A DNA stretch of 11,309 nt from an uncultured Chryseolinea sp. GTDB lineage: Bacteria; Bacteroidota; Bacteroidia; Cytophagales; Cyclobacteriaceae. Location: assembly GCA_946478915.1 (NCBI GenBank), contig CAMLER010000097.1, positions 1 to 11,309 on the forward strand, in the 5' to 3' direction. The notes below the pieces were generated by a model. It saw only the letters and a list, made by a program, of their open reading frames with translations. It was not told the DNA's origin and did no database searches. The position numbers and the translations under genes were made by a program. Of this stretch, positions 1 through 7,278 are shown one piece after another (the stretch's first letter is position 1; each line of letters starts with the position of its first letter).

Positions 1-2953
1 AAGCATACTGTGCGAAGGCTTCCCAATCGGTCCAGATTTTCTCGCAGATCTCAGCCGGATGCCCGTTTGTTTTACACCCCTCGATGAATTTACCTTTCAT
101 CTTGTCAAGCACCGCCTTTTGTTTCTTGCCCATGGCTTTTCGAAGGACGTCAGCATCGCCCTTGCTAAATCCTGCAAGTTTTTGCGACAAGAGCATCACC
201 TGCTCCTGGTAGACGGTGATACCATAGGTTTCAGCAAGAAATTCTTCCATCGCTGGGAGGTCGTACTTTATCGGTTCACGTTTATGCTTGCGATTGATAA
301 AGGTCGGTATGTACTCCATCGGTCCGGGCCGATATAACGCGTTCATGGCAATCAGGTCTTCGAACTTATCAGGCTTAAGCTGGCGTAAATATTTTTGCAT
401 CCCCACACTCTCAAACTGGAACGTCCCTGTGGTTTCTCCCCGCTGAAATAATTGATAAGTCTTCGCGTCGTCGAGTGGAAGCTCGTCGACATTAATAACC
501 AACCCCTTGCTTTTCTTGATGTTTTTTACTGCAGTATTTATAATGGACAGTGTTGTTAGTCCTAGGAAATCCATTTTCAGCATTCCTGCGCTTTCCACAA
601 CACTGTTGTCAAATTGCGTAACCAGCATGTCTGAATCCTTTGCTGTCGACACTGGAACAAAGTTGGTCAGGTCATCGGGCGTGATAATAACACCGCATGC
701 ATGTGTTCCGGTATTTCTGACAGACCCTTCAAGTATGATCGCTTGCTGGAGCACCTGTCCCTTGAGATCAGTGCTCTTTTTGATCTCTGCAAGTTCCTTT
801 ACATCGGCAAAAGCTGTCTGCAACGTTGTCCCGGGACGTTCGGGAATCATCTTTGCGAGCACGTTCGCTTCCGATAATGGAAGTTCCATCACTCGTGCGC
901 AATCGCGGATCGACGATTTGGCAGCCATCGTACCATACGTTATGATTTGCGCTACCTGATTTTTTCCATACTTGTCTATCACATATTTCAAGACGCGGTC
1001 GCGACCTTCATCATCGAAGTCAATATCTATATCGGGAAGTGATACGCGATCAGGATTTAAAAAACGCTCGAACAGCAAATCATATTTAATCGGATCTACG
1101 TTCGTAATTCCTATGCTGTAAGCCACAGCAGAGCCAGCTGCTGATCCGCGACCAGGTCCAACAGATACTCCCATCTCTCTGGCTTTTGATGTAAAGTCCT
1201 GAACGATGAGAAAATATCCAGGGTAACCCGTTTTCTGGATGGTGTCCAATTCGAAATCGAGACGCTCGCGCAATGACTCCGATATCTCTCCATACTTTTT
1301 TTTCGCTCCTTCATAGGTTAGATAACGCAGGTACTCGTCTTCGCTAGCAAAGCTTTCAGGGATATCAAACTTGGGTAGTAACACATTCCGTTCAAGTGTG
1401 TACGATTCAATTTTGCCAACGATCTCTTCAACAGTTTTTATTGCCTCCGGCAGATCACGAAAGATGGATTTCATTTCTTCGGATGACTTGAAATAATATT
1501 CAGCGTTTGCCAATCCGTAACGTGTACCCCGACCGTAGCCTATAGGAGTCGATTTGAATTCGCCCTCTTTAATACACAGCAGTACGTCGTGTGCGTTCGA
1601 TTCTTCCTTATCGAGGTAAAAGGCTTCGTTGGCAGCGAAATATTTCACTCCATATTTGCGCGCAAATCGGAGTAGTGTTTCGTTTACGTGATCTTCTTCC
1701 CGAATGCCATGGCGGTTGAGTTCTACATAAAAGTCGTCGCCAAACATGGTGTGCCACCAATTGAATGCGTCTTCAGCCTGTTTTTCACCGACGTTCAAAA
1801 TCAGATGCGGTATCTCAGAAGAAAGGGAACCTGTGGTGGCGATGAGGTCCTTTCTGAATTCTTCAACAAGTGCTTTATCGATACGCGGATAAATGCCGTA
1901 TAGTCCCTCCGTGAATCCATAAGAGCTAAGCTTCGCCAGGTTATGATATCCGTTCTTATTTTTCGCGATCAGAACCTGGGTAAAGCGTCTGTCCGGATTA
2001 TCTTTTGTGAACTTGAGTTTCTTTCGTTCGTCAGCGATGTAAAATTCGCATCCGACAATGGGTTTGATGTCATGGTTTAGCGCCTCCCTGACAAACTTAA
2101 AGGCGCCGTACATATTGCCGAGATCAGTTAAGGCCACAGCCGGCATGCCGAGTGATTTTGCCTTGCCGACCATCGCTTTAATGTCGGGTGTTGCCTGCAA
2201 TACCGAAAACTGCGAATGAGCGTGGAGGTGTACGAAAACGCCATCGGAAAGCACTTCTTCCGTATCGCCGATCTTGTAGCCGGCTTCTTTAATTTTTTCG
2301 CGCTTGGTAGAATTTCCGGCTTCAAGGTTCGGCTCTTCATACTCGATCTCGACAACTGGTGTTGAATCGAACGGCTTACAGACATTTTGCCGTAGCAGTC
2401 CAAAGTAACATCGCGCAGTGGCGGCAACATCGTATGATGCGTCGTGCGCATCGCCAAAGTCTTTGTTGAATAATTTTTTGTGCAGTTCCAGCAGGGTGGG
2501 CATTTTCAATTTTCCGCCAAGCCCCCCTTGTAGCTGGCAGAATTCTGTCGCGGTAATACCCGTATCGATTTTAGCCAATTTCAAAAGCACTTCCGGGTCT
2601 CTCTGCTGTCTAATCAATTCCGCGCCGAGGATGCTAATGTCGAATTCAATATTATGTCCGATTATAAGGGAGGTACGCGACAAATCCGCGATGAGTAAAT
2701 CAAGAACATTGTTAAGGTCATGCCCTTCCTCAAGTGCTCGTTTTGTGGAAATTCCATGGACCTGTTCAGCTTTAAAAGGGATGTCGAAGCCTACTGGCTT
2801 CACGATCAAGCTTCGTTGAGATAACAACTTACCCTTCGCGTCGTGCAATTGCCATGCTATCTGAACTACACGGGGCCAGTTGTTGAGATCGGTTATGGGT
2901 GCTGTCTTATTATGAGGTAATCCGGTGGTTTCTGTGTCAAATACTAAGTACAT
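1..2953 (-). CDS. dnaE: DNA polymerase III alpha subunit with fused N-terminal proofreading exonuclease (partial, C-terminus outside window)
   Basis: Replicative DNA polymerase catalytic subunit; 984 codons are visible in one unbroken frame. Residues ~1-180 are a DnaQ-type 3'-5' exonuclease with all five DEDDh residues visible: D6 and E8 (FDTETTG), D105 (HNIEFD), H170 and D175 (HDASYD). A PHP domain follows from H242 (HLHAHSQFS) to about residue 460. Next comes the family C polymerase core: GPGRGSAAGS near residue 600, then catalytic D641 and D643 (LPDIDIDFDD) and D795 (KMDFLGL). The 152-residue spacing from D643 to D795 equals that of E. coli D403-D555. By that comparison about 400 residues are missing: the rest of the fingers, the clamp-binding, OB and tau-binding regions. 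The start is the ATG just before the exonuclease motif; there is no clear Shine-Dalgarno, as is usual in Bacteroidota. PHP metal ligands look degraded (L278, S376, F445). The fusion is N-terminal to PHP, unlike PolC, where the exonuclease lies inside PHP. Confidence 0.96.
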   Translation of the reverse strand, partial: MYLVFDTETTGLPHNKTAPITDLNNWPRVVQIAWQLHDAKGKLLSQRSLIVKPVGFDIPFKAEQVHGISTKRALEEGHDLNNVLDLLIADLSRTSLIIGHNIEFDISILGAELIRQQRDPEVLLKLAKIDTGITATEFCQLQGGLGGKLKMPTLLELHKKLFNKDFGDAHDASYDVAATARCYFGLLRQNVCKPFDSTPVVEIEYEEPNLEAGNSTKREKIKEAGYKIGDTEEVLSDGVFVHLHAHSQFSVLQATPDIKAMVGKAKSLGMPAVALTDLGNMYGAFKFVREALNHDIKPIVGCEFYIADERKKLKFTKDNPDRRFTQVLIAKNKNGYHNLAKLSSYGFTEGLYGIYPRIDKALVEEFRKDLIATTGSLSSEIPHLILNVGEKQAEDAFNWWHTMFGDDFYVELNRHGIREEDHVNETLLRFARKYGVKYFAANEAFYLDKEESNAHDVLLCIKEGEFKSTPIGYGRGTRYGLANAEYYFKSSEEMKSIFRDLPEAIKTVEEIVGKIESYTLERNVLLPKFDIPESFASEDEYLRYLTYEGAKKKYGEISESLRERLDFELDTIQKTGYPGYFLIVQDFTSKAREMGVSVGPGRGSAAGSAVAYSIGITNVDPIKYDLLFERFLNPDRVSLPDIDIDFDDEGRDRVLKYVIDKYGKNQVAQIITYGTMAAKSSIRDCARVMELPLSEANVLAKMIPERPGTTLQTAFADVKELAEIKKSTDLKGQVLQQAIILEGSVRNTGTHACGVIITPDDLTNFVPVSTAKDSDMLVTQFDNSVVESAGMLKMDFLGLTTLSIINTAVKNIKKSKGLVINVDELPLDDAKTYQLFQRGETTGTFQFESVGMQKYLRQLKPDKFEDLIAMNALYRPGPMEYIPTFINRKHKREPIKYDLPAMEEFLAETYGITVYQEQVMLLSQKLAGFSKGDADVLRKAMGKKQKAVLDKMKGKFIEGCKTNGHPAEICEKIWTDWEAFAQYA

Positions 2954-3206
2954 CCCTGGGGTTAAAAAGTTATATCATAAAGAGACCAAATCTAGACGAA
3001 AAAACTGACTACAAGGCTTGTGCTGTCGCTAACTTTTTCCGTACCCAATATCTGGATCTGATATCGACCCTTTTTGGGAAAAAGTTTCAAAATTGAATCT
3101 TGTTTCGGTGATCAAAACATTCATTTTACACACAAAGCATTGATTATCATGGCTTTGCCGGATTAGCATAATTATTGGCTTCTCTTCGGAAATTATTCGA
3201 CAGACC
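2954..3206. other. Intergenic region between divergent dnaE and the downstream genes
   Basis: Apart from the dnaE promoter I see no gene here. Short inverted repeats occur, such as ATATC/GATAT around 3049-3065 and CTTTTT-GGG-AAAAAG around 3070-3084. They lie upstream of the predicted dnaE start site and are too weak to call. Small open frames on both strands resemble no protein I know. Confidence 0.5.
2987..3014 (-). promoter_or_regulatory. Bacteroidota-type promoter for dnaE
   Basis: Read on the minus strand, TTG (3014-3012), a 17-base spacer and TAGATTTG (2994-2987) match the Bacteroidota primary sigma consensus TTTG-N17-23-TAnnTTTG, with a perfect -7 box. Transcription would begin near 2980, giving a leader of about 27 bases before the dnaE ATG at 2953. 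The match is seen directly; activity is inferred. Confidence 0.6.
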
Positions 3207-3314
3207 ATGAAATACATCTTTAGAGCCATTCGCAAATTCCTCGTAAAAGAATGGTTTTTGCTCCTGGCGTTAACTGTGATAGGCTTAATCTTTTTGCTGT
3301 CTGAATTAATCTAA
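3207..3314 (+). CDS. Putative 35-residue single-pass membrane protein (hypothetical)
   Basis: A short frame from ATG at 3207 to TAA at 3312. The first 15 residues contain several basic residues (K2, R6, R9, K10, K14). A hydrophobic stretch of about 19 residues from W16 to L32 follows (WFLLLALTVIGLIFLLS), and the tail is short (ELI). This basic-then-hydrophobic layout fits one N-in transmembrane helix and is unlikely, though not impossible, in random sequence. No Shine-Dalgarno and no convincing promoter is visible upstream. It lies between divergent dnaE and co-oriented sdhC, 309 bases before sdhC. I do not recognise a family. It could be a real small membrane protein, perhaps associated with a respiratory complex, or chance; the function is unknown. 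Confidence 0.45.
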   Translation: MKYIFRAIRKFLVKEWFLLLALTVIGLIFLLSELI

Positions 3315-3623
3315 AACTTGCCGACACCTGCAATTCCGAATAAAAAGACTTCAAACGATTTTTTTCCCTGCTCAGTATAAGATGCATAATTAACCTGGCT
3401 TAAAAACCCTAGACCACAGCGGTTAAAAACAATCTGTCATTAATGTTAATTTTCAGTAGACACCCTAATTAACTCAATCATTTGATAGCTGCGGAACGAT
3501 AACTACTTTTTAGAATTACCACTGAGTCAATACAATACTATTTAAATAAGTTCTAAAGTAAACAAGGACTTGGTAAGCTAGGGTTTCGAGAGTATTTTTC
3601 GCAAAAAATTTCAAAACCACGGT
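3315..3623. other. AT-rich intergenic region upstream of sdhC
   Basis: No gene is seen. The stretch is rich in TTAA and TAAT runs and includes a small palindrome, ATTAA-TG-TTAAT (3439-3450), which might be a protein-binding site but is weak evidence in AT-rich DNA. The only promoter-like site I can support is the one just before sdhC. No terminator with a clear stem and T-run follows the small frame at 3207-3314. Confidence 0.45.
3570..3600 (+). promoter_or_regulatory. Candidate promoter of the sdhCAB operon
   Basis: TTG (3570-3572), a 20-base spacer and TATTTTTC (3593-3600) resemble the Bacteroidota consensus TTTG-N17-23-TAnnTTTG, with one mismatch in the last base of the -7 box. Transcription would start near 3607, about 17 bases before the sdhC ATG. 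This is a pattern match in AT-rich DNA, so certainty is modest. Confidence 0.35.
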
Positions 3624-4298
3624 ATGAATTGGTTTCTCAAGCTCCTGTCGAGCTCTATTGGCAGAAAACTTCTCATGGCCTTAACCGGTCTCTTTTTAAT
3701 TCTCTTCTTGGTAATTCATTTGATTGGGAACCTGCAGCTGTTGAAAGACGACAACGGTGAATCGTTCAACGTGTATGCAAAGTTTATGACTACTAACCCG
3801 CTAATAGTCACGATTTCATATGTGAATTATGCTTGCATCCTGATACATGTGATATGGGCACTGTTGCTAACAATTCGGAACCGTAAGGCGCGGGGTGCAG
3901 AGGGATATGCTGTCATTAACAATTCATCACCATGGACGTCCAGGAACATGGGAATTTTGGGAACATTCATTTTCATTTTTCTGGTAATTCACTTGCGTGG
4001 CTTCTGGTATGAAATGCATTGGGGTGGCATACCAACAGCCAATTATGATGGCGTTGAGGTTAAGAATTTATATGCAACGGTTGAAGCAGCCTACTCACAA
4101 GCCTGGTATGTCGGCGTATATGTATTCAGCATGCTGATCCTTGCATTCCATCTGTGGCACGGATTTGCAAGTTCTTTTCAGACACTGGGCTTGAATCACA
4201 AGAAATATAACCCAGTTATTGCTTTTGTTGGAAAAGCATTTTCCATCATTATTCCGGCGCTGTTTGCGTTGATACCGATATGGATGTTTTTGAATTAG
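3624..4298 (+). CDS. sdhC: Succinate dehydrogenase cytochrome b subunit, b558 family membrane anchor
   Basis: A 224-residue integral membrane subunit that anchors the SdhA/SdhB catalytic pair and passes electrons from succinate to the quinone pool (menaquinone in most Bacteroidota). Five hydrophobic helices are visible at about residues 14-36, 60-84, 109-127, 160-182 and 203-223. This is the single-polypeptide anchor of the Bacillus/Wolinella type rather than the separate SdhC and SdhD of E. coli. Histidines inside helices at H32, H75, H123 and H176 (or H179) are placed like the four axial ligands of the two haems b in Wolinella FrdC, so a dihaem protein is likely; the ligand assignment is inference. 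The ATG start places the basic, amphipathic N-terminus directly before helix 1. No Shine-Dalgarno is visible. It is the first gene of the operon, 85 bases before the preferred sdhA start. Confidence 0.93.
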   Translation: MNWFLKLLSSSIGRKLLMALTGLFLILFLVIHLIGNLQLLKDDNGESFNVYAKFMTTNPLIVTISYVNYACILIHVIWALLLTIRNRKARGAEGYAVINNSSPWTSRNMGILGTFIFIFLVIHLRGFWYEMHWGGIPTANYDGVEVKNLYATVEAAYSQAWYVGVYVFSMLILAFHLWHGFASSFQTLGLNHKKYNPVIAFVGKAFSIIIPALFALIPIWMFLN

Positions 4299-4383
4299 AC
4301 ATTGCTGTCACCAAAATGTGTTTTCAATTATTTGAAATAGAAAATTCGGGCATTTGCAAATGTCCTTTAACAATTTCTTTTAC

Positions 4384-6303
4384 ATGAAATTAGATTCTAA
4401 AATTCCGGATGGCCCGCTGGCCGAAAAATGGACTAAGCATAAATTTAATCTTAAGCTGGTGAACCCGGCAAACAAGCGGAAGTATGATATTATCGTCGTC
4501 GGCACGGGACTCGCGGGCGCGTCGGCCGCTGCCTCGCTTGGTGAATTAGGTTACAACGTTAAAGCTTTCTGTTTCCAGGATAGTCCACGGCGCGCGCATA
4601 GTATCGCGGCGCAGGGAGGAATTAATGCCGCGAAAAATTATCAAAATGATGGGGATAGTATTTATCGACTCTTCTATGATACGATCAAAGGAGGCGATTA
4701 CCGCGCACGGGAAGGAAATGTTTACCGGTTGGCTCAGGTTAGTGTAAATATTATCGACCAATGTGTTGCCCAAGGTGTGCCCTTCGCCAGGGAATATGGT
4801 GGATTGCTTGCAAACCGGTCATTCGGTGGTGCGCAGGTATCCCGTACCTTCTACGCGCGTGGACAAACCGGCCAACAGCTTCTGCTGGGTGCTTATTCGG
4901 CATTGAACCGCCAGATCGCAAATGGAAAAGTAAAAATGTATCCGCGTACGGAGATGCTCGACTTGGTATTAGTCGATGGAAAAGCCCGCGGAATAATTAC
5001 GCGTGATTTAGTCACGGGAAAAATTGAATCTCATAGTGCCCATGCTGTGCTTCTTTGCACAGGCGGTTACGGAAATGTTTTCTTTCTTTCTACCAACGCA
5101 AAGGGAAGTAACGCTACGGCTATCTGGCGTGCCCACAGGAAAGGGGCGTTGTTTGGAAACCCGTGCTTTACGCAAATACATCCAACGTGTATTCCCGTTT
5201 CCGGCGACCATCAGTCGAAATTAACACTCATGTCTGAATCCCTTCGAAATGATGGACGGGTATGGGTTCCAAAAACTGCGAGGCCTGGCTTGAAAGCAAA
5301 GGACGCAGCGAATATTCCGGAATCCGAACGAGATTACTTCCTTGAGAGAAGGTATCCTTCATTCGGAAACCTTGTACCACGGGACGTTGCATCCAGAAAT
5401 GCAAAGAATATGTGCGATGAAGGCAGAGGTGTAGGCTCAGGGTTGGCCGTGTTCCTTGATTTTGCAGATGCGATAAAGCGGGATGGGAAAAACATAATTG
5501 AAGCTAAGTACGGAAACCTGTTCGATATGTATCAACAGATCACCGGAGACAACCCGTATGAGGTGCCGATGATGATCTATCCGGCCGTTCATTATACGAT
5601 GGGCGGGCTTTGGGTTGATTACAACCTGATGACGACTATACCGGGGCTTTATGCACTTGGCGAAGCAAACTTTTCTGACCATGGGGCCAATCGACTTGGC
5701 GCAAGTGCGTTAATGCAAGGTCTTGCAGACGGCTATTTTGTTATCCCTTATACTATTGGCGACTACCTTGCCGGGCAATCTTCCGAAAAGATTAGCACGG
5801 ATCGCCCGGAATTTAAGGAAGCTTATGAACGGGTAAGTGCCACCCTGCAACAACTGCTTTCTATCAAAGGAAAGAAAACAGTTGACCAATTTCATCGGGA
5901 ACTGGGATTAACGATGTGGGAATATTGTGGAATGGCTCGAAATGCCGACGGCTTGAAGAAAGCAAAGGGGCATATTCAGCAACTGCGAGACGAATTTTGG
6001 AAAAACGTAAATGTTCTTGGCGGGACAAGCGAATTAAACCAGGAGTTGGAAAAAGCTATGAGAGTTGCAGATTTTATGGAGCTGGGTGAACTCATGGTTG
6101 ATGACGCCTTGCACCGGGAAGAATCCTGTGGTGGTCACTTCAGGGAAGAGTCTCAGACACCTGATGGTGAAGCCCAACGACGAGATGATCAATTTACTTA
6201 TGCTGCTGCATGGGAATATAAGGGTCAGAACCAGCCTGCGGTTTTGCACAAAGAAGAATTGATTTTTGAGAATGTTAAATTGACTCAAAGAAGCTATAAG
6301 TAA
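4384..6303 (+). CDS. sdhA: Succinate dehydrogenase flavoprotein subunit
   Basis: Oxidises succinate to fumarate in the TCA cycle through covalently bound FAD; cytoplasmic face of the membrane complex. Counting from the ATG at 4384 (639 residues), the dinucleotide fold is at residues ~35-60 ([15 protein letters not shown]). H72 in AHSIAAQGG is the expected site of covalent FAD attachment. H266 (QIHPT), R333 (PRDVASR), H403 (VHYTMGG) and R437 ([10 protein letters not shown]) match the substrate and proton-transfer residues known from E. coli SdhA. The frame is open upstream to TTG 4354 and ATG 4360, but [16 protein letters not shown] is the usual N-terminus of this protein in the phylum as I remember it, so I prefer 4384. 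It is somewhat longer than the ~590 residues of E. coli SdhA, as is usual for this clade. The stop lies one base before the sdhB ATG, so translation is probably coupled. Confidence 0.96.
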   Translation: MKLDSKIPDGPLAEKWTKHKFNLKLVNPANKRKYDIIVVGTGLAGASAAASLGELGYNVKAFCFQDSPRRAHSIAAQGGINAAKNYQNDGDSIYRLFYDTIKGGDYRAREGNVYRLAQVSVNIIDQCVAQGVPFAREYGGLLANRSFGGAQVSRTFYARGQTGQQLLLGAYSALNRQIANGKVKMYPRTEMLDLVLVDGKARGIITRDLVTGKIESHSAHAVLLCTGGYGNVFFLSTNAKGSNATAIWRAHRKGALFGNPCFTQIHPTCIPVSGDHQSKLTLMSESLRNDGRVWVPKTARPGLKAKDAANIPESERDYFLERRYPSFGNLVPRDVASRNAKNMCDEGRGVGSGLAVFLDFADAIKRDGKNIIEAKYGNLFDMYQQITGDNPYEVPMMIYPAVHYTMGGLWVDYNLMTTIPGLYALGEANFSDHGANRLGASALMQGLADGYFVIPYTIGDYLAGQSSEKISTDRPEFKEAYERVSATLQQLLSIKGKKTVDQFHRELGLTMWEYCGMARNADGLKKAKGHIQQLRDEFWKNVNVLGGTSELNQELEKAMRVADFMELGELMVDDALHREESCGGHFREESQTPDGEAQRRDDQFTYAAAWEYKGQNQPAVLHKEELIFENVKLTQRSYK

Positions 6304-6304
6304 T

Positions 6305-7072
6305 ATGAAGATTACACTGAAGATCTGGCGTCAAAAGAATAAGGAAACAAAGGGTGCTTTGAAAGAGTATAAGCTTGATCATGTCTCACCCGATATGTCT
6401 TTCCTTGAAATGCTGGATGTACTTAATAATGAACTGATCTTAAAAGGAGAAGAATCAGTGGCATTTGACCACGATTGCCGGGAGGGTATCTGCGGAACGT
6501 GCAGTCTTTACATTAACGGTCGTCCACATGGTCCGCTGCAGACAACCACATGCCAGCTACACATGCGCACTTTCAGGGATGGAGAGACCATAACGATAGA
6601 ACCATGGCGAGCGAAAGCATTTCCGGTTATTAGAGATCTGATTGTTGATCGCGGTGCCTTCGATCGCATACAGCAGGCAGGTGGTTACATTTCCGTCAAT
6701 ACCGGAGGCGTGCCCGATGCCAATGAAATTCCTATTCCTAAGAAAATTGCTGACGAAGCGTTTGATTCGGCTGCGTGTATTGCTTGTGGTGCCTGTGTAG
6801 CTGCCTGCAAGAATTCGTCTGCCATGCTTTTCGTAAGCGCAAAGGTTTCTCAGCTCGCGTTGCTTCCGCAAGGAAAGCCAGAAAGAAAAGAACGTGTTGA
6901 GAGAATGGTAGCGCAAATGGATGCAGAGGGATTTGGTGCCTGTACGAACACCGGTGCCTGCGAAGCTGAATGCCCGAAAAGTATAAGCTTATCGAACATT
7001 GCTCGCATGAATCGGGAATATTTTTCTGCTTCCCTCACGTCGTACGAAGTTGCCACAAAAGGAGAGGATTAA
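6305..7072 (+). CDS. sdhB: Succinate dehydrogenase iron-sulfur subunit
   Basis: Carries electrons from FAD in SdhA to the haems and quinone site of SdhC through three Fe-S clusters. The 255 residues hold an N-terminal plant-ferredoxin-like domain with [2Fe-2S] ligands C58, C63, C66 and C83. The C-terminal domain has C158, C161, C164 and C168 ([11 protein letters not shown]), then C213, C219 and C223. By the E. coli pattern, C158, C161, C164 and C223 bind [4Fe-4S], while C168, C213 and C219 bind [3Fe-4S]; all ligands are present. The start is fixed by the ATG one base after the sdhA stop. No independent promoter or ribosome site is visible, so it should be expressed with sdhC and sdhA as one transcript. 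It is the last gene of the operon, followed by a structured intergenic region. Confidence 0.96.
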   Translation: MKITLKIWRQKNKETKGALKEYKLDHVSPDMSFLEMLDVLNNELILKGEESVAFDHDCREGICGTCSLYINGRPHGPLQTTTCQLHMRTFRDGETITIEPWRAKAFPVIRDLIVDRGAFDRIQQAGGYISVNTGGVPDANEIPIPKKIADEAFDSAACIACGACVAACKNSSAMLFVSAKVSQLALLPQGKPERKERVERMVAQMDAEGFGACTNTGACEAECPKSISLSNIARMNREYFSASLTSYEVATKGED

Positions 7073-7087
7073 TTCCAAATAATTTCG

Positions 7088-7144
7088 GCAGCAATTGTTT
7101 GCGAAGAGTCTTTCGACTCAGTTTGCTGCAAAATCGCAGTTTTT
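7088..7144 (+). terminator. Possible terminator of the sdh operon
   Basis: Nested inverted repeats sit 15 bases after the sdhB stop, ending in CTGC-AAAATC-GCAG and TTTTT. The stem next to the T-run is only 4 bp, and the longer hairpin (7088-7129) lies 10 bases before the Ts, so this is a weak or composite terminator, or a 3' stabilising structure. Confidence 0.4.
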
Positions 7145-7211
7145 CATACGTCATCGCCCTGCTATGTAATAAAGCGCGTCCTTTTGCGCTTCTTCATAGG
7201 CCGAACAGTAC

Positions 7212-7219
7212 TAGATTTG
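7212..7219 (+). promoter_or_regulatory. Possible -7 box for the LPP20 lipoprotein genes
   Basis: TAGATTTG matches the Bacteroidota -7 consensus TAnnTTTG exactly and is the same octamer as in the dnaE promoter. The nearest TTTG (7183-7186) is 25 bases upstream, slightly beyond the usual 17-23, so the -33 element is doubtful. A start near 7226 would give a ~53-base leader before the GTG at 7279. Confidence 0.35.
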
Positions 7220-7278
7220 CCTTATATGGAATTGGCACGGATGTGGCCATTAGCTGACCAATATCAAATGGTTCTTTT

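Larger units (their letters stand above)
7073..7278 (+). other. Structured intergenic region after sdhB
   Basis: No gene of its own is seen. GCAGCAA (7088-7094) can pair with TTGCTGC (7123-7129), enclosing an inner hairpin GAGTC-TTTC-GACTC (7106-7119). A competing short stem CTGC-AAAATC-GCAG (7126-7139) precedes five T (7140-7144). A third stem, AAGCGC/GCGCTT, lies at 7172-7191. Some of this probably ends or stabilises the sdh transcript. Confidence 0.5.

Noticed and set aside
507..959. 150-codon open frame on the plus strand
   Set aside because: It lies antisense inside the polymerase gene, whose minus-strand frame is unbroken and carries the catalytic motifs. The plus-strand translation has no recognisable features.
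2418..2819. 133-codon open frame on the plus strand
   Set aside because: It is antisense to the exonuclease domain of the polymerase, which contains all the expected catalytic residues. The serine-rich translation is typical of a shadow frame.
3070..3084. CTTTTT-GGG-AAAAAG inverted repeat upstream of dnaE
   Set aside because: It is a low-complexity A/T stem with a 3-base loop, not placed after any gene end, and is expected by chance in AT-rich DNA.
3029..3235. 68-codon minus-strand frame in the dnaE-sdhC gap
   Set aside because: It has no signal peptide, helix or motif, and overlaps the better supported small membrane protein frame and the region upstream of the dnaE promoter. It is probably chance.
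4354..4383. Earlier sdhA starts (TTG 4354, ATG 4360)
   Set aside because: They add up to ten residues with no family counterpart that I recall. The ATG at 4384 gives the usual N-terminus MKLDSKIP.
6970..7257. 95-codon plus-strand frame crossing the end of sdhB
   Set aside because: Its first third overlaps sdhB in another frame where the Fe-S cysteines are certain, and the remainder covers the hairpin-rich intergenic region. The translation looks random.
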